64,000 nucleotides of DNA from Longimicrobium sp. (GTDB lineage Bacteria; Gemmatimonadota; Gemmatimonadetes; Longimicrobiales; Longimicrobiaceae): assembly GCA_036377595.1 (NCBI GenBank), contig DASUYB010000026.1:44930-108929 (forward strand), in the 5' to 3' direction. A program made the translations under genes and the position numbers. Under the pieces are notes generated by a model, which made no database searches, had not been told where the DNA came from, and saw only the letters and a program-made list of their open reading frames with translations. Below, piece by piece: positions 16,262 through 24,887 of the stretch. Each line of letters begins with the position of its first letter. Positions within the stretch are counted from its first letter, which is position 1.

Positions 16262-16284
16262 CCCTCTCCCGGTACGGGAGAGGG
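16262..16284. repeat. Palindrome CCCTCTCCCG/CGGGAGAGGG
   Basis: A perfect 10-bp inverted repeat around GTA. Its role is unknown; it lies far upstream of either neighbouring start. Confidence 0.55.
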
Positions 16285-16354
16285 CGAGCTCTAAGGCGCG
16301 GGGAGAGGGCGGACCGATGCCCGCCACCCGCTACCCAATCTCGATTCACGACCC

Positions 16355-16401
16355 TTGCGCCCGAAGCATCTTCGCATTTTATTCGGATTGATATACCGAA
16401 T
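16355..16401 (+). promoter_or_regulatory. Candidate promoter with overlapping inverted repeat
   Basis: TTGCGC (16355-16360), a 17-nt spacer and TTTATT (16378-16383) resemble a sigma-70 promoter. A perfect inverted repeat ATTCGG-N9-CCGAAT (16381-16401) overlaps the -10 end and could be an operator. It lies 58-100 nt before the ATG at 16459. Confidence 0.35.
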
Positions 16402-16458
16402 GGAAGCCGAAGTAGACGAACGAGGAAGTACCGGGGCGACGGGACGAAGGAGGCGCAG

Positions 16459-17736
16459 ATGGACGCGGACATGCCGCTGGAGCAGAAGCTCGACATCCTG
16501 ATGGAGCTGGCAGCCGACGACCACGACGGCGCGGGCGGTCGCGCGCGCGTGCTGCCGCCGCGGCTGCGGCACGCGAAGGAGGTGGGCGCGCTGCGGCCGC
16601 TGAACATCCGGCAGCTGCGCACGTCGGTGGGCAAGGTGGCGCTGATGCGCATCCTGATGACCAACGCCTGCTCCTTCAACTGCCACTACTGCCCCATGCG
16701 GCGCGACCGCAGCATGCCGCGCACGTTGCTGAAGCCCGAGGAGCTCGTCCGCGTCTTCCTCGAGGCGCACCGCCGCGGCTGGTGCAGCGGGCTGTTCCTG
16801 ACCACGGGGATCCCCGGCCGCCCGGTGAAGGTGATGGACGACCTGATCACCGTGCTGGAGCTGCTGCGCGTGAAGCACCGCTTCGCCGGCTACGTGCACG
16901 TGAAGATGGTGCCCGGCGCCGAGCCCGCGCAGATCGAGCGGCTCACCGCGCTGGCCAGCCGCGTGTCGCTGAACCTCGAGGCGCCCTGCGGCCAGACGCT
17001 CACCCAGATCGCGCCGGAGAAGAGCTTCGACACGGCGATGACCTCGCTCGACCGCGCCCGCCGCCAGGTGCTGCGCGGCAAGGAGGAGACGGCGATGGGG
17101 CGCCCCGCCGACCCGCTCGCCCCCGGCGGCGCCAGTGGGATGACGATGCAGTTCGTGGTCGGCGCCACGCCCGACACGGACCGCACCATCGTGGGCAAGG
17201 TGACGGAGCTGTACGCGGGCGGCGGCATCCACCACGCGCACTTCAGCGCCTTCCGCCCCATCCGCGAGACGCCGATGGAGGACGCGCCCGCCGCGCCAGC
17301 GTTGCGCGAGGTGCGGCTGTACCAGACCGACTACCTGCTGCGGCAGTACGGCTTCAGGCACGACGAGGTGGTGTTCGACGGGCGCGGCAACCTGCCGCTG
17401 GCCAACGACCCCAAGACCACCTGGGCGCTCGCCCACCCCGAGCGCTTCCCGGTGGAGGTGCGCACCGCGCCGTACGAGGAGCTGGTGCGCGTCCCCGGCA
17501 TCGGCCCCGGCGCCGCGAAGAAGATCGTGGCTGAGCGCGGGCAGGCGGTGCTGCGCACGCTGGCCGACCTGCGCGGGCTAGGGGTGGTCACCACGCGCGC
17601 GGCGGGATTCCTGACGCTGAACGGCCGCCGCTTCCAGGACGTGAAGTGGAGCGAGCAGCTGGGCTTCTGGGGCGCGGACGACGACACCGGCGCCCACCAT
17701 TTCGTCTACGACGTCAGCCCGGGGACCTTCCGATGA
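16459..17736 (+). CDS. Putative DNA modification/repair radical SAM protein (rSAM_link_UDG type)
   Basis: A 425-aa protein with an ideal GAAGGAGG site before the ATG at 16459. The Fe-S motif NACSFNCHYCPMRRDRS gives C71, C75 and C78 (CX3CX2C), followed by GLFLTTGIPGRP and SLNLEAPCGQTLTQIAPEKS. The C-terminal part has a helix-hairpin-helix motif VPGIGPGAAKKI near residue 345, typical of DNA binding. This matches the family of radical SAM proteins usually encoded beside a uracil-DNA glycosylase-like protein. No such partner is present here. The next gene overlaps by 4 nt. The reaction is not established for the family. Confidence 0.85.
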   Translation: MDADMPLEQKLDILMELAADDHDGAGGRARVLPPRLRHAKEVGALRPLNIRQLRTSVGKVALMRILMTNACSFNCHYCPMRRDRSMPRTLLKPEELVRVFLEAHRRGWCSGLFLTTGIPGRPVKVMDDLITVLELLRVKHRFAGYVHVKMVPGAEPAQIERLTALASRVSLNLEAPCGQTLTQIAPEKSFDTAMTSLDRARRQVLRGKEETAMGRPADPLAPGGASGMTMQFVVGATPDTDRTIVGKVTELYAGGGIHHAHFSAFRPIRETPMEDAPAAPALREVRLYQTDYLLRQYGFRHDEVVFDGRGNLPLANDPKTTWALAHPERFPVEVRTAPYEELVRVPGIGPGAAKKIVAERGQAVLRTLADLRGLGVVTTRAAGFLTLNGRRFQDVKWSEQLGFWGADDDTGAHHFVYDVSPGTFR

Positions 17737-17954
17737 GCGCCGACGCGCACCCCATCGCCGCGATCGGCGACGGCTGGGACGCGTCTCCGGCGCATCGTAT
17801 GGCGACGGCCGCGAGGGAGGCGATGTTGCCGCGCATCCACCGCATGCGCCTCATCCCCCTCTGCGACGGCTACCCCACCGCGCGCGGCGGTGAAGCCTAT
17901 GCCGCGCGCGAGTACCACCCGTACGGCCTGATGGTGTGGCACGGGTACGACTGA
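17733..17954 (+). CDS. Small protein of unknown function, coupled to the radical SAM gene
   Basis: A 73-aa product whose ATG overlaps the TGA of the radical SAM gene (ATGA), so the two are translationally coupled. The sequence (MSADAHPIAAIGDGW, then RIHRMRLIPLCDGYPTA and YHPYGLMVWHGYD) is soluble, rich in His/Tyr/Trp near the end, and has one Cys. I recognise no family. Its position is where the glycosylase partner would be expected, but it is far too short to be one. It may be an accessory or substrate peptide. Confidence 0.55.
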   Translation: MSADAHPIAAIGDGWDASPAHRMATAAREAMLPRIHRMRLIPLCDGYPTARGGEAYAAREYHPYGLMVWHGYD

Positions 17955-18327
17955 TACGAAATCCGGGAATTTGGTTGATGTACCCAGGCCGATCCAACGC
18001 TGACGTCATCCTGAGGCCGGCCAGACCGTAACCAGCGTCTGCGCAAGAGCTTGCAGGCCGAAGGATCTATCATCGCATCAGCACGAGCTTCGATCGGACG
18101 CGCCAATGCTTCACCCGGACTTGGTATGAGTCCGTCGAAGACCTCAGCGGCAGCAAACAGCAACGCCGCCGGATCGCTCCCGCGGCGTTGATCCTTTCGA
18201 TGCCCGTCGCGTGCCTGGATGCAGCGTCATGCACGCGATTCTGTAGTCCGCGAAGGCGGACTTCGTGTGGTTGTTGCCGCGAATTCATTCGCCCCGACCA
18301 CCCTCGAATCCCGCCCCCGGACGCGCC
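17955..18327. other. Intergenic region between convergent genes, with repeats
   Basis: This 373-nt region contains a GTCATCCTGAGG...GAAGGATCT-like segment (about 18004-18070), which resembles common dispersed intergenic repeats, and a family A repeat (18237-18294). No gene seen. Confidence 0.5.
18237..18294 (+). repeat. Dispersed repeat family A, copy 4
   Basis: Nearly base-for-base the same as 8825-8882, with changes only in the linker (GTGGTTGTTGCC versus GTAGTTGTAGCC). Confidence 0.85.
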
Positions 18328-19641
18328 TCACATGATCGGCGCGAGCTCTGTCTCCGTCAGCGCGCCGCGGCGGGGGAGGAACCATGCGAGCGAGGCGGCG
18401 CAGAACGCCACGCCGCCGGCGGCGGCGAAGACCGGGAGCGCGCCCGTCCAGCCGAGGACCGCGCAGGCGGCGCCGAGCACCAGCAGCCGCGCGGTCTCGA
18501 TCGGCCCCGCCCACTTCGCGGACTCGAACACCCCGCCCACGCCCGCCAAGCTGATCGCCACGTAGAACCCCGCCGCGGCCACGTGCGCCCCCGGCATCCC
18601 CGCCGCGCGCTGCAGCAGCACGAAGCTCCCCGCCAGCGCGGCGGCGAACTGCACGAAGCCGTAGAGCGCCAGCCCCGCAGGGACGGCCGGGTCCCACGCC
18701 TCCGCCGTCTCCGCGGTCACCTCGGGCGGCGCCTGCGGTCCGCCCTCCGCGGCGGAGCGCCATCCCGGCGGGCCGAACACGTACATCAGCCGGTCGCGCC
18801 ATCGGCCGGCGCGCCGCGCGTCGCGCACGATCTCCACGAAGCCGTGCACGTTGGCCCACAGCGGGTTCCAGCTCCGCAGCGGCGTCGTGATCCCGTACAC
18901 CGGCTCCTCCTCCTCCGCCTGGAAGGTGCCGAACATCCGGTCCCACACGATCAGCACGCCGGCGTGGTTGCGGTCCAGGTACTTGGGGTTGCGCCCGTGG
19001 TGCACGCGGTGGTGCGACGGCGTGTTCATCACGAGCTCCGTCAGCCGTCCCATCCTCCCGACCGCGCGGGTGTGGATCCAGAACTGGTAGAGGAGGTTGA
19101 GCGCGTACGAGGTGACGTACATCACCGGCGGGATGCCGATCAGCGCCAGCGGCACGTAGAACACCCAGGTGAACAGCCCGTGGATCGAGCTCTGCCGGAG
19201 CGCCACGGCCAGGTTGTACTCCTCGCTGCTATGGTGCACCACGTGCCCCGCCCACAGCACGTTGATCTCGTGCGACAGCCGGTGGCTCCAGTAGTAGCAG
19301 AGGTCCACGAGGAGGAAGACGATCGTCCAGCTCGCCAGCTCGCGCGGCTGGATGGCAATCCACGGGAATCCGCCGCCGGTCCGCACGAACGCCGCGCCGT
19401 CCGCCCACGCGGGGAGGCCCGGAAGCCATTGCTGCACAGCGAGATGGCGATAGACCCAGACGTAGATCCCGATCGCGAACAGCTTGGAGAACACGCCCGA
19501 GACCTGGCTGAGGATGCCGCAGCTCAGGTCGGCGATGGAGTCGTTCAGCCGGAACAGCCGCCGCCGCGCGACCGCCGCGTACGCCAGCTCCGCGCCCATC
19601 AGGACGAAGAAGAAGGGGATGGAGAAGAGGATGATGCCCAT
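18328..19641 (-). CDS. Sterol desaturase / fatty acid hydroxylase family membrane protein
   Basis: A 437-aa integral membrane di-iron protein. The three histidine clusters are HRLSHE (about 120), HVVHHSSEE (about 134) and HHRVHHG (about 208), with DRNHAGVLIVWDRMFGTF after the third, as in the family. Hydrophobic segments flank them: an N-terminal FSIPFFFVLMGAELAY and a C-terminal four-segment tail (residues about 320-430) that is extra relative to the minimal domain. Members hydroxylate or desaturate lipids; the pattern resembles alkylglycerol monooxygenase-type relatives. The start at 19641 begins the first TM; the upstream in-frame part is charged and unlike protein. Confidence 0.87.
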   Translation of the reverse strand: MGIILFSIPFFFVLMGAELAYAAVARRRLFRLNDSIADLSCGILSQVSGVFSKLFAIGIYVWVYRHLAVQQWLPGLPAWADGAAFVRTGGGFPWIAIQPRELASWTIVFLLVDLCYYWSHRLSHEINVLWAGHVVHHSSEEYNLAVALRQSSIHGLFTWVFYVPLALIGIPPVMYVTSYALNLLYQFWIHTRAVGRMGRLTELVMNTPSHHRVHHGRNPKYLDRNHAGVLIVWDRMFGTFQAEEEEPVYGITTPLRSWNPLWANVHGFVEIVRDARRAGRWRDRLMYVFGPPGWRSAAEGGPQAPPEVTAETAEAWDPAVPAGLALYGFVQFAAALAGSFVLLQRAAGMPGAHVAAAGFYVAISLAGVGGVFESAKWAGPIETARLLVLGAACAVLGWTGALPVFAAAGGVAFCAASLAWFLPRRGALTETELAPIM

Positions 19642-19730
19642 GGGCCGGATTCGGGCGGGCGGGAGACGTGGGGATGCCACGCCAACGATATCCAACCCCT
19701 TGCGGCGCAACAAGCCCCGCGCGGTGATGC

Positions 19731-20627
19731 TCAGCCGGGGTTGAACGGAGACGGGTCCGCCGCGCCCCAGCGGAGGCCGGTGGCCCCGCGCGTCTCCACC
19801 ACCTGCTCCACGGCGAAGGAGACGATCCGCTCGGCGCCGGGGAAGCGGACCGGGTCCGGCGCGTCCCACTCGATCTCCGCGCGTCCGGTCAGCTGCAGCG
19901 TCGCCCCGCGTGCGAAGTCGACGAACAGAAGCCCGCAGCGCGGGTCCACGGCCAGGTTGCCGAGCGTGTTGAACATCGTGTTGCCCGAGTAGTCCGGAAA
20001 CCGCAGCTCCCGCGCGTCATCCACCCGCACGAAGCCCGGCGCGCCGCCGCGGTGCGACGCGTCCGCGCCGCCGCCGTCCGCGCGGCTGGCGATGAAGAAG
20101 GTGTCCGCCGCCGCGATCCATGCGCGCTGCAGGTCCGTCATCTCCGTCCCTCGCGCCGCGATCGCCGCGGCGGGATCGAGCGAACCGGCCACCACACGGG
20201 CCTGGATGTACTTCGGGCAGTTGCCGTACGCCTGCCGCACCGCGAGCCGCAGCCCGGCGCCGGCGCCCTCCACCCACCCGTTCACCCGCACCCGCCGCCG
20301 CGCCGCCAGGTCGATGGCCACCAGTCCGGCCTCGGCGCCGGCCGCAAGCACGTCCGCCAGCGGGTCGCCGGCGGGCGGGCGCGCGGAGATCTCGAGCACA
20401 TGCGCGTTCGCGGCGCGCAGGAACCCGGGCGCGCCGGTCAGGAGCGACGCCCACACGGCGCCATTCCCGTCCGCGGCGGCGATCACCGCCAGGTGCTGGT
20501 CCTCGAGGAAATCCGCCGCGGCGGGCCACAGCTCGGGGTGGATGCCGCGCCCCACCCGCGCCGCCATCTCCTGCACGCCGGCGCGCGCCTGCACGGCCAG
20601 CTCGCCCGCATGGAACGGTGATGCCAT
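19731..20627 (-). CDS. Pyridoxamine 5'-phosphate oxidase-fold flavoprotein family
   Basis: A 298-aa protein. The ribosome site GGGAGGGAG lies right before the ATG at 20627. The N-terminal part has FHAGELAVQARAGVQEMAAR and DQHLAVIAAADGNGAVWASL, and the C-terminal barrel has GFVRVDDARELRFPDYSGN, TLGNLAVDPRCGLLFVDF and LQLTGRAEIEW. These are typical of the split-barrel FMN-binding PNPOx-like proteins. The length fits the two-barrel subgroup. The substrate is unknown; such proteins often reduce small molecules with F420 or FMN. Divergent from the BNR protein gene. Confidence 0.8.
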   Translation of the reverse strand: MASPFHAGELAVQARAGVQEMAARVGRGIHPELWPAAADFLEDQHLAVIAAADGNGAVWASLLTGAPGFLRAANAHVLEISARPPAGDPLADVLAAGAEAGLVAIDLAARRRVRVNGWVEGAGAGLRLAVRQAYGNCPKYIQARVVAGSLDPAAAIAARGTEMTDLQRAWIAAADTFFIASRADGGGADASHRGGAPGFVRVDDARELRFPDYSGNTMFNTLGNLAVDPRCGLLFVDFARGATLQLTGRAEIEWDAPDPVRFPGAERIVSFAVEQVVETRGATGLRWGAADPSPFNPG

Positions 20628-20783
20628 CGTCTCCCTCCCCCCGTGTGCGAATCCCATCCCTCATCCAGTTGGAGGTTTCGCGGTTACGGCCGGAGACGTA
20701 CCGGCTTGCGTTCCTGGCCTCGCCGCGCGCACGTTGTGCCTCACCATCCCACCAACGCCAACCCGCCGCTCCCCCGCACCGCC

Positions 20784-23700
20784 ATGATCCGTGCACGCCG
20801 CGGCTTTATCGCCGCACTGGCCGTCCTCGCCGCCGCATCCGCATCGCCCCTGGACGCGCAGCTGAGCCCGCGGATGCTCGGCGGGCTGCGGTGGCGGATG
20901 ATCGGGCCGTTCCGCGGCGGGCGAACAGTGGCGGCGGTGGGGGTACCGTCGCGGCCGGGAGTGTTCTACATCGGCGTCAACAACGGCGGCGTGTGGCGCA
21001 CCACCGACTACGGCCGCGTCTGGACGCCGATCTTCGACGGACAGGCGACGGGCTCCATCGGCGCCATCGCCGTCTCGGAGTCGAACCCGGACGTGATCTA
21101 CGTCGGCAGCGGCGAGGGGCTGCAGCGTCCCGACCTCTCCACCGGCGACGGCATCTTCAAATCGACGGACGGCGGGCGGACGTGGACGCACCTCGGCCTG
21201 GCCGACGCGCAGCAGGTGCCGCAGCTGATCGTCGATCCGCGCGACCCCGACCGCGTGTTCGCCGCCGTGCTCGGGCACCCGTACGGGCCCAACGCCGAGC
21301 GCGGCATCTTCCGCTCGACCGACGGCGGGCGGACGTGGCAGAAGGTGCTGTATCGCGACGAGAACACCGGCGGGATGGACCTAGCCTTCGACCCGCGCGA
21401 CTCGCGGACGGTGTTCGCCGTGCTCTGGTCCGCGCGCCAGGCGCCGTGGGAGATCGGCGGCTCGTGGACGATCTCGCGCAACAACGGGCTCTACAAGTCG
21501 ACGGACGGCGGCACCACGTGGCGGCAGATCACCAACGGGATCCCGTCGGCGGACGACGGGCTCGGGAGGATCGGGATCGAGGTGTCGCGCAGCGACCCGC
21601 GGCGGATGTACGCGGTGATCGGCGCACGGCGCGGCGGCGGCGTGTACCGCTCCGACGACGCGGGGGAGAGCTGGCGGCTGACGAACCCCGATCCGCGCCT
21701 GTGGGGCCGCGACGGCGACTTCAACGAGGTGCGCGCGGACACCAGGAACCCCGACGTGGTCTACGTCGCCAACATCGTCACCTGGAAGTCGACGGACGGC
21801 GGGCGGACGTTCGAGGCGCTGCGCGGCGCGCCCGGCGGCGACGACTACCACCGCATCTGGATCGACCCGAACAACCCGCGGGTGATCCTGAACGCGGCCG
21901 ACCAGGGCGCCGTGATCTCCGTCAACGGCGGCGAGACCTGGAGCTCGTGGTACAACCAGCCCACCGCGCAGGTCTACCACCTCTCCACCGACAACGCCTT
22001 CCCGTACAACGTCTACGGCTCGCAGCAGGAGAGCGGCTCGGTCGTCATCTCCAGCCGCGGCAACGACGGCGAGATCACCTTCCGCGACTGGCACCCGGCC
22101 GGCGCGGAGGAGTACGGCTACGTCGTTCCCGATCCCCTGAACCCCGACCTCGTCTACGGCGGCAAGCTGAACCGCTGGGATCGCCGTACCGGCCAGGTGC
22201 AGGACGTGGCCCCGCGCGCCTTCCGCGAGAACGGCTACCGCGTCGTGCGCACCGAGCCGGTCGTCTTCCATCCCGCCGACCCGCGCACGCTCCTGTTCGC
22301 CAGCAGCGTGGTGTGGAAGACGACGGACGGCGGCGCGCACTGGACGCAGATCTCCCCCGACCTCACCCGCGACGCGTACGCCGTCCCCGCCAACCTGGGC
22401 GCGTTCACGGAGCTCGACCCGGAGAAGGGGCGACACCGCGGCGTCGTCTACGCGCTCGCGCCGTCGCCGCGGGACGCGGGGCGCATCTGGGCGGGGACGG
22501 ACGACGGACAGATCCACGTGACCGCCGACGGCGGCGCGCACTGGCGCAACGTCACCCCGCCGCAGCTGGCGCCGTGGGCGAAGGTGTCGGTGCTCGAGGC
22601 GTCGCGCTTCGACACGGCGGTCGCCTACGCGGCCATCAACACCTTCCGCCTCGACGACCTGCGCCCCCACCTGCTGCGCACGCGCGACGGCGGGCGGACG
22701 TGGCAGGAGATCGTGACGGGGATCCCGAACGCGGGGATCACCAACGTCATCCGCGAGGACCCGGCGCGCCGCGGGCTGCTGTACGCGGGAACGGAGCGCG
22801 AGGTCTACGTCTCGTTCGACGACGGGGATCACTGGCAGTCGCTGCGGCTGAACATGCCCGCGACCTCCATCCGCGACCTGGTGATCCACGACCAGGATGT
22901 CGTCGTCGGCACCCACGGCCGGGGGTTCTGGATCCTGGACGACGTCTCGCCGCTGCGGCAAATGGATTCACGGACGGAGGGGACGGCGGCGATGCTGGTG
23001 CGTCCGCACGACGCCGTCCGCGCGCGCTGGAACACGTGGACCGACACGCCGCTCCCCGCCGACGAGCCGATGGGGCAGAACCCGCCCGACGGCGCGGTGA
23101 TCGACTACTGGCTGGGCCGCACATCCTCGTCCCCCGTGACGCTGGAGATCGTGGACGCCGCGGGCCGGGTGGTGCGGAGGTTCGCCAGCACCGACTCGGT
23201 GACGCCGGTGCGGACGGAGGGGAACGTCCCCTGGTACTGGGTGCGCCCGCCGCAGCGCGTCTCCGCCGACGCGGGGATGCACCGCTTCGTGTGGGACCTG
23301 CACTACGCGCCGCCGGCGGTGCTGGAGCACGAGTATCCCATCTCCGCCACGCCGCACGACACGCCGCGGGAGCCGCGCGGGCCGTGGGCGCTCCCCGGCG
23401 CGTACACCGTGCGGCTGACGGTGGATGGGCGCGCGTACACGCAGCCGCTGGTGGTGCGCATGGACCCGCGCGTGCGCACGCCGATGCCCGGCCTCCGGCT
23501 GCAGTTCGAGACGGCGATGCGGCTGGTCGACGGTCTGCGGCGCGACGCGGAGGCGCTGGGGCAGCTCCGCGGCGTGCGCGCGCAGCTGACCGCGCTCAAG
23601 GGGAAGGGCTCGGCCGGGCTGCAGAGCGGCCTGGCCACCTTCGACCAGCGCGCCGCCGCGCTCGACGAGGGCGGCGACGGGCCGCGCGAGGCGAACGCGC

Positions 23701-23978
23701 CGATGAGCCTGGCCGCGCTGAACGGCGACCTGGCCACGCTCTACGCGCTCATCCAGAGCGCCGACGCCGCGCCGACGAGCCAGGCGCTGGAGGCCGTCGA
23801 CCAGCGGCTGCGGGCGCTCGACGCGGCGCTGGCCGCGTGGCGCACGCTGCGCGAGCAGAACCTGGAGGAGCTGAACCGGCAGATCCGCGCCGCGGGACTC
23901 TCCCCCATCGCCGTGCGCGCCCTCGCCGAGCCGGACGACCCGGACCACGCCGCGCCCGAGGAGGAGGACGAGCCCTGA
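20784..23978 (+). CDS. Secreted BNR/Asp-box repeat beta-propeller protein (VPS10/sialidase-like)
   Basis: A 1,064-aa exoprotein with signal peptide MIRARRGFIAALAVLAAASA, cut after about residue 28. At least nine Asp-box-like motifs (STDGGRTWTHL, STDGGRTWQKV, STDGGTTWRQI, DDAGESWRL, NGGETWSSW, TTDGGAHWTQI, ADGGAHWRNV, RDGGRTWQEI, DDGDHWQSL) span residues 110-720 and mark one or two beta-propellers. A linker with a conserved PWYWVRPPQ motif and a helical tail (about 880-1050) ending in an acidic DDPDHAAPEEEDEP follow. The fold is shared by sialidases and VPS10 proteins, but catalytic residues of sialidases are not evident. Probably an extracellular or periplasmic binding protein. Confidence 0.85.
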   Translation: MIRARRGFIAALAVLAAASASPLDAQLSPRMLGGLRWRMIGPFRGGRTVAAVGVPSRPGVFYIGVNNGGVWRTTDYGRVWTPIFDGQATGSIGAIAVSESNPDVIYVGSGEGLQRPDLSTGDGIFKSTDGGRTWTHLGLADAQQVPQLIVDPRDPDRVFAAVLGHPYGPNAERGIFRSTDGGRTWQKVLYRDENTGGMDLAFDPRDSRTVFAVLWSARQAPWEIGGSWTISRNNGLYKSTDGGTTWRQITNGIPSADDGLGRIGIEVSRSDPRRMYAVIGARRGGGVYRSDDAGESWRLTNPDPRLWGRDGDFNEVRADTRNPDVVYVANIVTWKSTDGGRTFEALRGAPGGDDYHRIWIDPNNPRVILNAADQGAVISVNGGETWSSWYNQPTAQVYHLSTDNAFPYNVYGSQQESGSVVISSRGNDGEITFRDWHPAGAEEYGYVVPDPLNPDLVYGGKLNRWDRRTGQVQDVAPRAFRENGYRVVRTEPVVFHPADPRTLLFASSVVWKTTDGGAHWTQISPDLTRDAYAVPANLGAFTELDPEKGRHRGVVYALAPSPRDAGRIWAGTDDGQIHVTADGGAHWRNVTPPQLAPWAKVSVLEASRFDTAVAYAAINTFRLDDLRPHLLRTRDGGRTWQEIVTGIPNAGITNVIREDPARRGLLYAGTEREVYVSFDDGDHWQSLRLNMPATSIRDLVIHDQDVVVGTHGRGFWILDDVSPLRQMDSRTEGTAAMLVRPHDAVRARWNTWTDTPLPADEPMGQNPPDGAVIDYWLGRTSSSPVTLEIVDAAGRVVRRFASTDSVTPVRTEGNVPWYWVRPPQRVSADAGMHRFVWDLHYAPPAVLEHEYPISATPHDTPREPRGPWALPGAYTVRLTVDGRAYTQPLVVRMDPRVRTPMPGLRLQFETAMRLVDGLRRDAEALGQLRGVRAQLTALKGKGSAGLQSGLATFDQRAAALDEGGDGPREANAPMSLAALNGDLATLYALIQSADAAPTSQALEAVDQRLRALDAALAAWRTLREQNLEELNRQIRAAGLSPIAVRALAEPDDPDHAAPEEEDEP

Positions 23979-24000
23979 ATCAATATCCCAAAAGAATTTG

Positions 24001-24084
24001 GCTCACGCAGAGGGCGCAGAGGACGCAGAGAAAAGCCGTATGATGCGGTGAGTTCTCTGCGTCCTCTGCGCCCTCTGCGTGAGC
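24001..24084. repeat. Palindromic 3' element, copy 4
   Basis: GCTCACGCAGAGGGCGCAGA pairs with the right arm ending GCGCCCTCTGCGTGAGC; the loop is AAAAGCCGTATGATGCGGTG-like. It starts 22 nt after the stop of the BNR gene and is followed by TAAAAAG. Confidence 0.9.
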
Positions 24085-24147
24085 TAAAAAGATCGGCGGG
24101 CGTCGGAGATGTCTCCGCCGCCCGCCGTTGCCCTCACCTCGCCGTGC

Positions 24148-24297
24148 TCAGCAGGCGCAGGTCTCCCAGGTGCACCCGTCGCACGTATTGTACGCCGTGC
24201 AGAAGCGCGTGACCGACGCCAACTCGCCCACCGGCTGCCCGCCCAGGGCGAGGCTTTCCACGGTGAGGGTCTCGAGGTCGAGCCTCATTTTCTTCAT
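24148..24297 (-). CDS. RiPP precursor peptide, pinensin-like leader (49 aa)
   Basis: The product starts MKKMRLDLETLTVESLALGG, leader LDLExLxVES, and ends with a Cys-rich core CTAYNTCDGCTWETCAC (five Cys in 17 residues). It is the last gene of a three-gene minus-strand cluster (24676 to 24148). It is a clear paralogue of the next gene (24323-24472): ASVTRFCTAYNTC versus ASISRWCTLYDTC. No tailoring enzyme adjacent. Confidence 0.72.
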   Translation of the reverse strand: MKKMRLDLETLTVESLALGGQPVGELASVTRFCTAYNTCDGCTWETCAC

Positions 24298-24322
24298 CGT
24301 TCCCCCAGGATGTAGTCCGTGC

Positions 24323-24472
24323 TCAGCAGATGCAGGAGTCGGCGTTGCAGTTGGTGCAGGTGTCGTACAGCGTGCACCAGCGCGAGATCGACGCCATGTC
24401 ACGCGCCGGCTGCGCGCCGGTGGCGAAGGTCTCCACGGCGATGGTCTCGAGGTCGAGCGTGTGCTTCTTCAT
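24323..24472 (-). CDS. RiPP precursor peptide, pinensin-like leader (49 aa)
   Basis: Read directly from the sequence. The product starts MKKHTLDLETIAVETFATGA and ends with WCTLYDTCTNCNADSCIC, six cysteines. An AGGAGGAACG ribosome site precedes the ATG at 24472. It is the middle gene of the cluster, 25 nt from each neighbour. Leader and core are both alignable with 24148-24297, so the pair arose by duplication and the cores diverged after that. Confidence 0.72.
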   Translation of the reverse strand: MKKHTLDLETIAVETFATGAQPARDMASISRWCTLYDTCTNCNADSCIC

Positions 24473-24496
24473 CGTTCCTCCTGGCGAGTGGATGGT

Positions 24497-24676
24497 TCAG
24501 AGGCAGACCACGGGCGGGCACGAGTAGGTCGGGCAGCCGTCGCAGGTGTTCAGGCAGTCGCTGCGCCGCGGATCGGTGATCTGCCAGCCGCGCACGGTGC
24601 CGCCTTCCTGCTCCACCCGGTCGGTGTCGAACGTCTCCACCGCGAGCTTCTCCACGTTCAGCCGGATCTTCTTCAT
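24497..24676 (-). CDS. RiPP precursor peptide, pinensin-like leader (59 aa)
   Basis: The product starts MKKIRLNVEKLAVETFDTDR. The core has RRSDCLNTCDGCPTYSCPPVVC, five cysteines with Thr/Ser. It is the first gene of the cluster, preceded by GGGG-rich sequence and by a candidate promoter at 24770-24798. The NTCDGC box is shared with 24148-24297. Activity unknown. Confidence 0.72.
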   Translation of the reverse strand: MKKIRLNVEKLAVETFDTDRVEQEGGTVRGWQITDPRRSDCLNTCDGCPTYSCPPVVCL

Positions 24677-24769
24677 CGTGCCCCCCGTGGCTGGGAGTGA
24701 GCGGCGTTCCGTCACAGCGTGGCAGGTCGCGAGAGACGAATCGCCAAGGCGCATAAGGGATGCGTATGT

Positions 24770-24798
24770 AGGATAACTTCAATACTTCAGATGTTCAA
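24770..24798 (-). promoter_or_regulatory. Candidate sigma-70-type promoter of the RiPP cluster
   Basis: On the minus strand TTGAAC (24798-24793), a 17-nt spacer and TATCCT (24775-24770). It lies about 94 nt before the ATG of the first precursor gene (24676), in a locally AT-richer stretch. Confidence 0.4.
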
Positions 24799-24828
24799 TG
24801 GAGATGATTTGTCTCCAACTGTGAAGAG

Positions 24829-24864
24829 GGAGCGGGCGCCGGATCCGCTCCGGGCGCCCGCTCC
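24829..24864 (-). terminator. Terminator-like hairpin after the nuclease gene
   Basis: GGAGCGGGCGCC and GGCGCCCGCTCC are perfect complements around a 12-nt loop. It lies 24 nt beyond the stop (24888) of the minus-strand nuclease gene. Confidence 0.6.
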
Positions 24865-24887
24865 TGTCTTTCTCCATCAAGATCGCG

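Larger units (their letters stand above)
15994..16458. other. Divergent intergenic region with two palindromes
   Basis: This 465-nt region lies between the SRPBCC-like gene (minus) and the radical SAM gene (plus). It contains palindromes at 16174-16203 and 16262-16284 and the candidate plus-strand promoter at 16355-16383. No convincing gene in it. Confidence 0.5.

Noticed and set aside
20120..24043. Plus-strand frame of about 1,300 codons across the PNPOx-like and BNR genes
   Set aside because: Arg/Pro/Ala-rich composition and overlap with two well-supported genes; a GC shadow.
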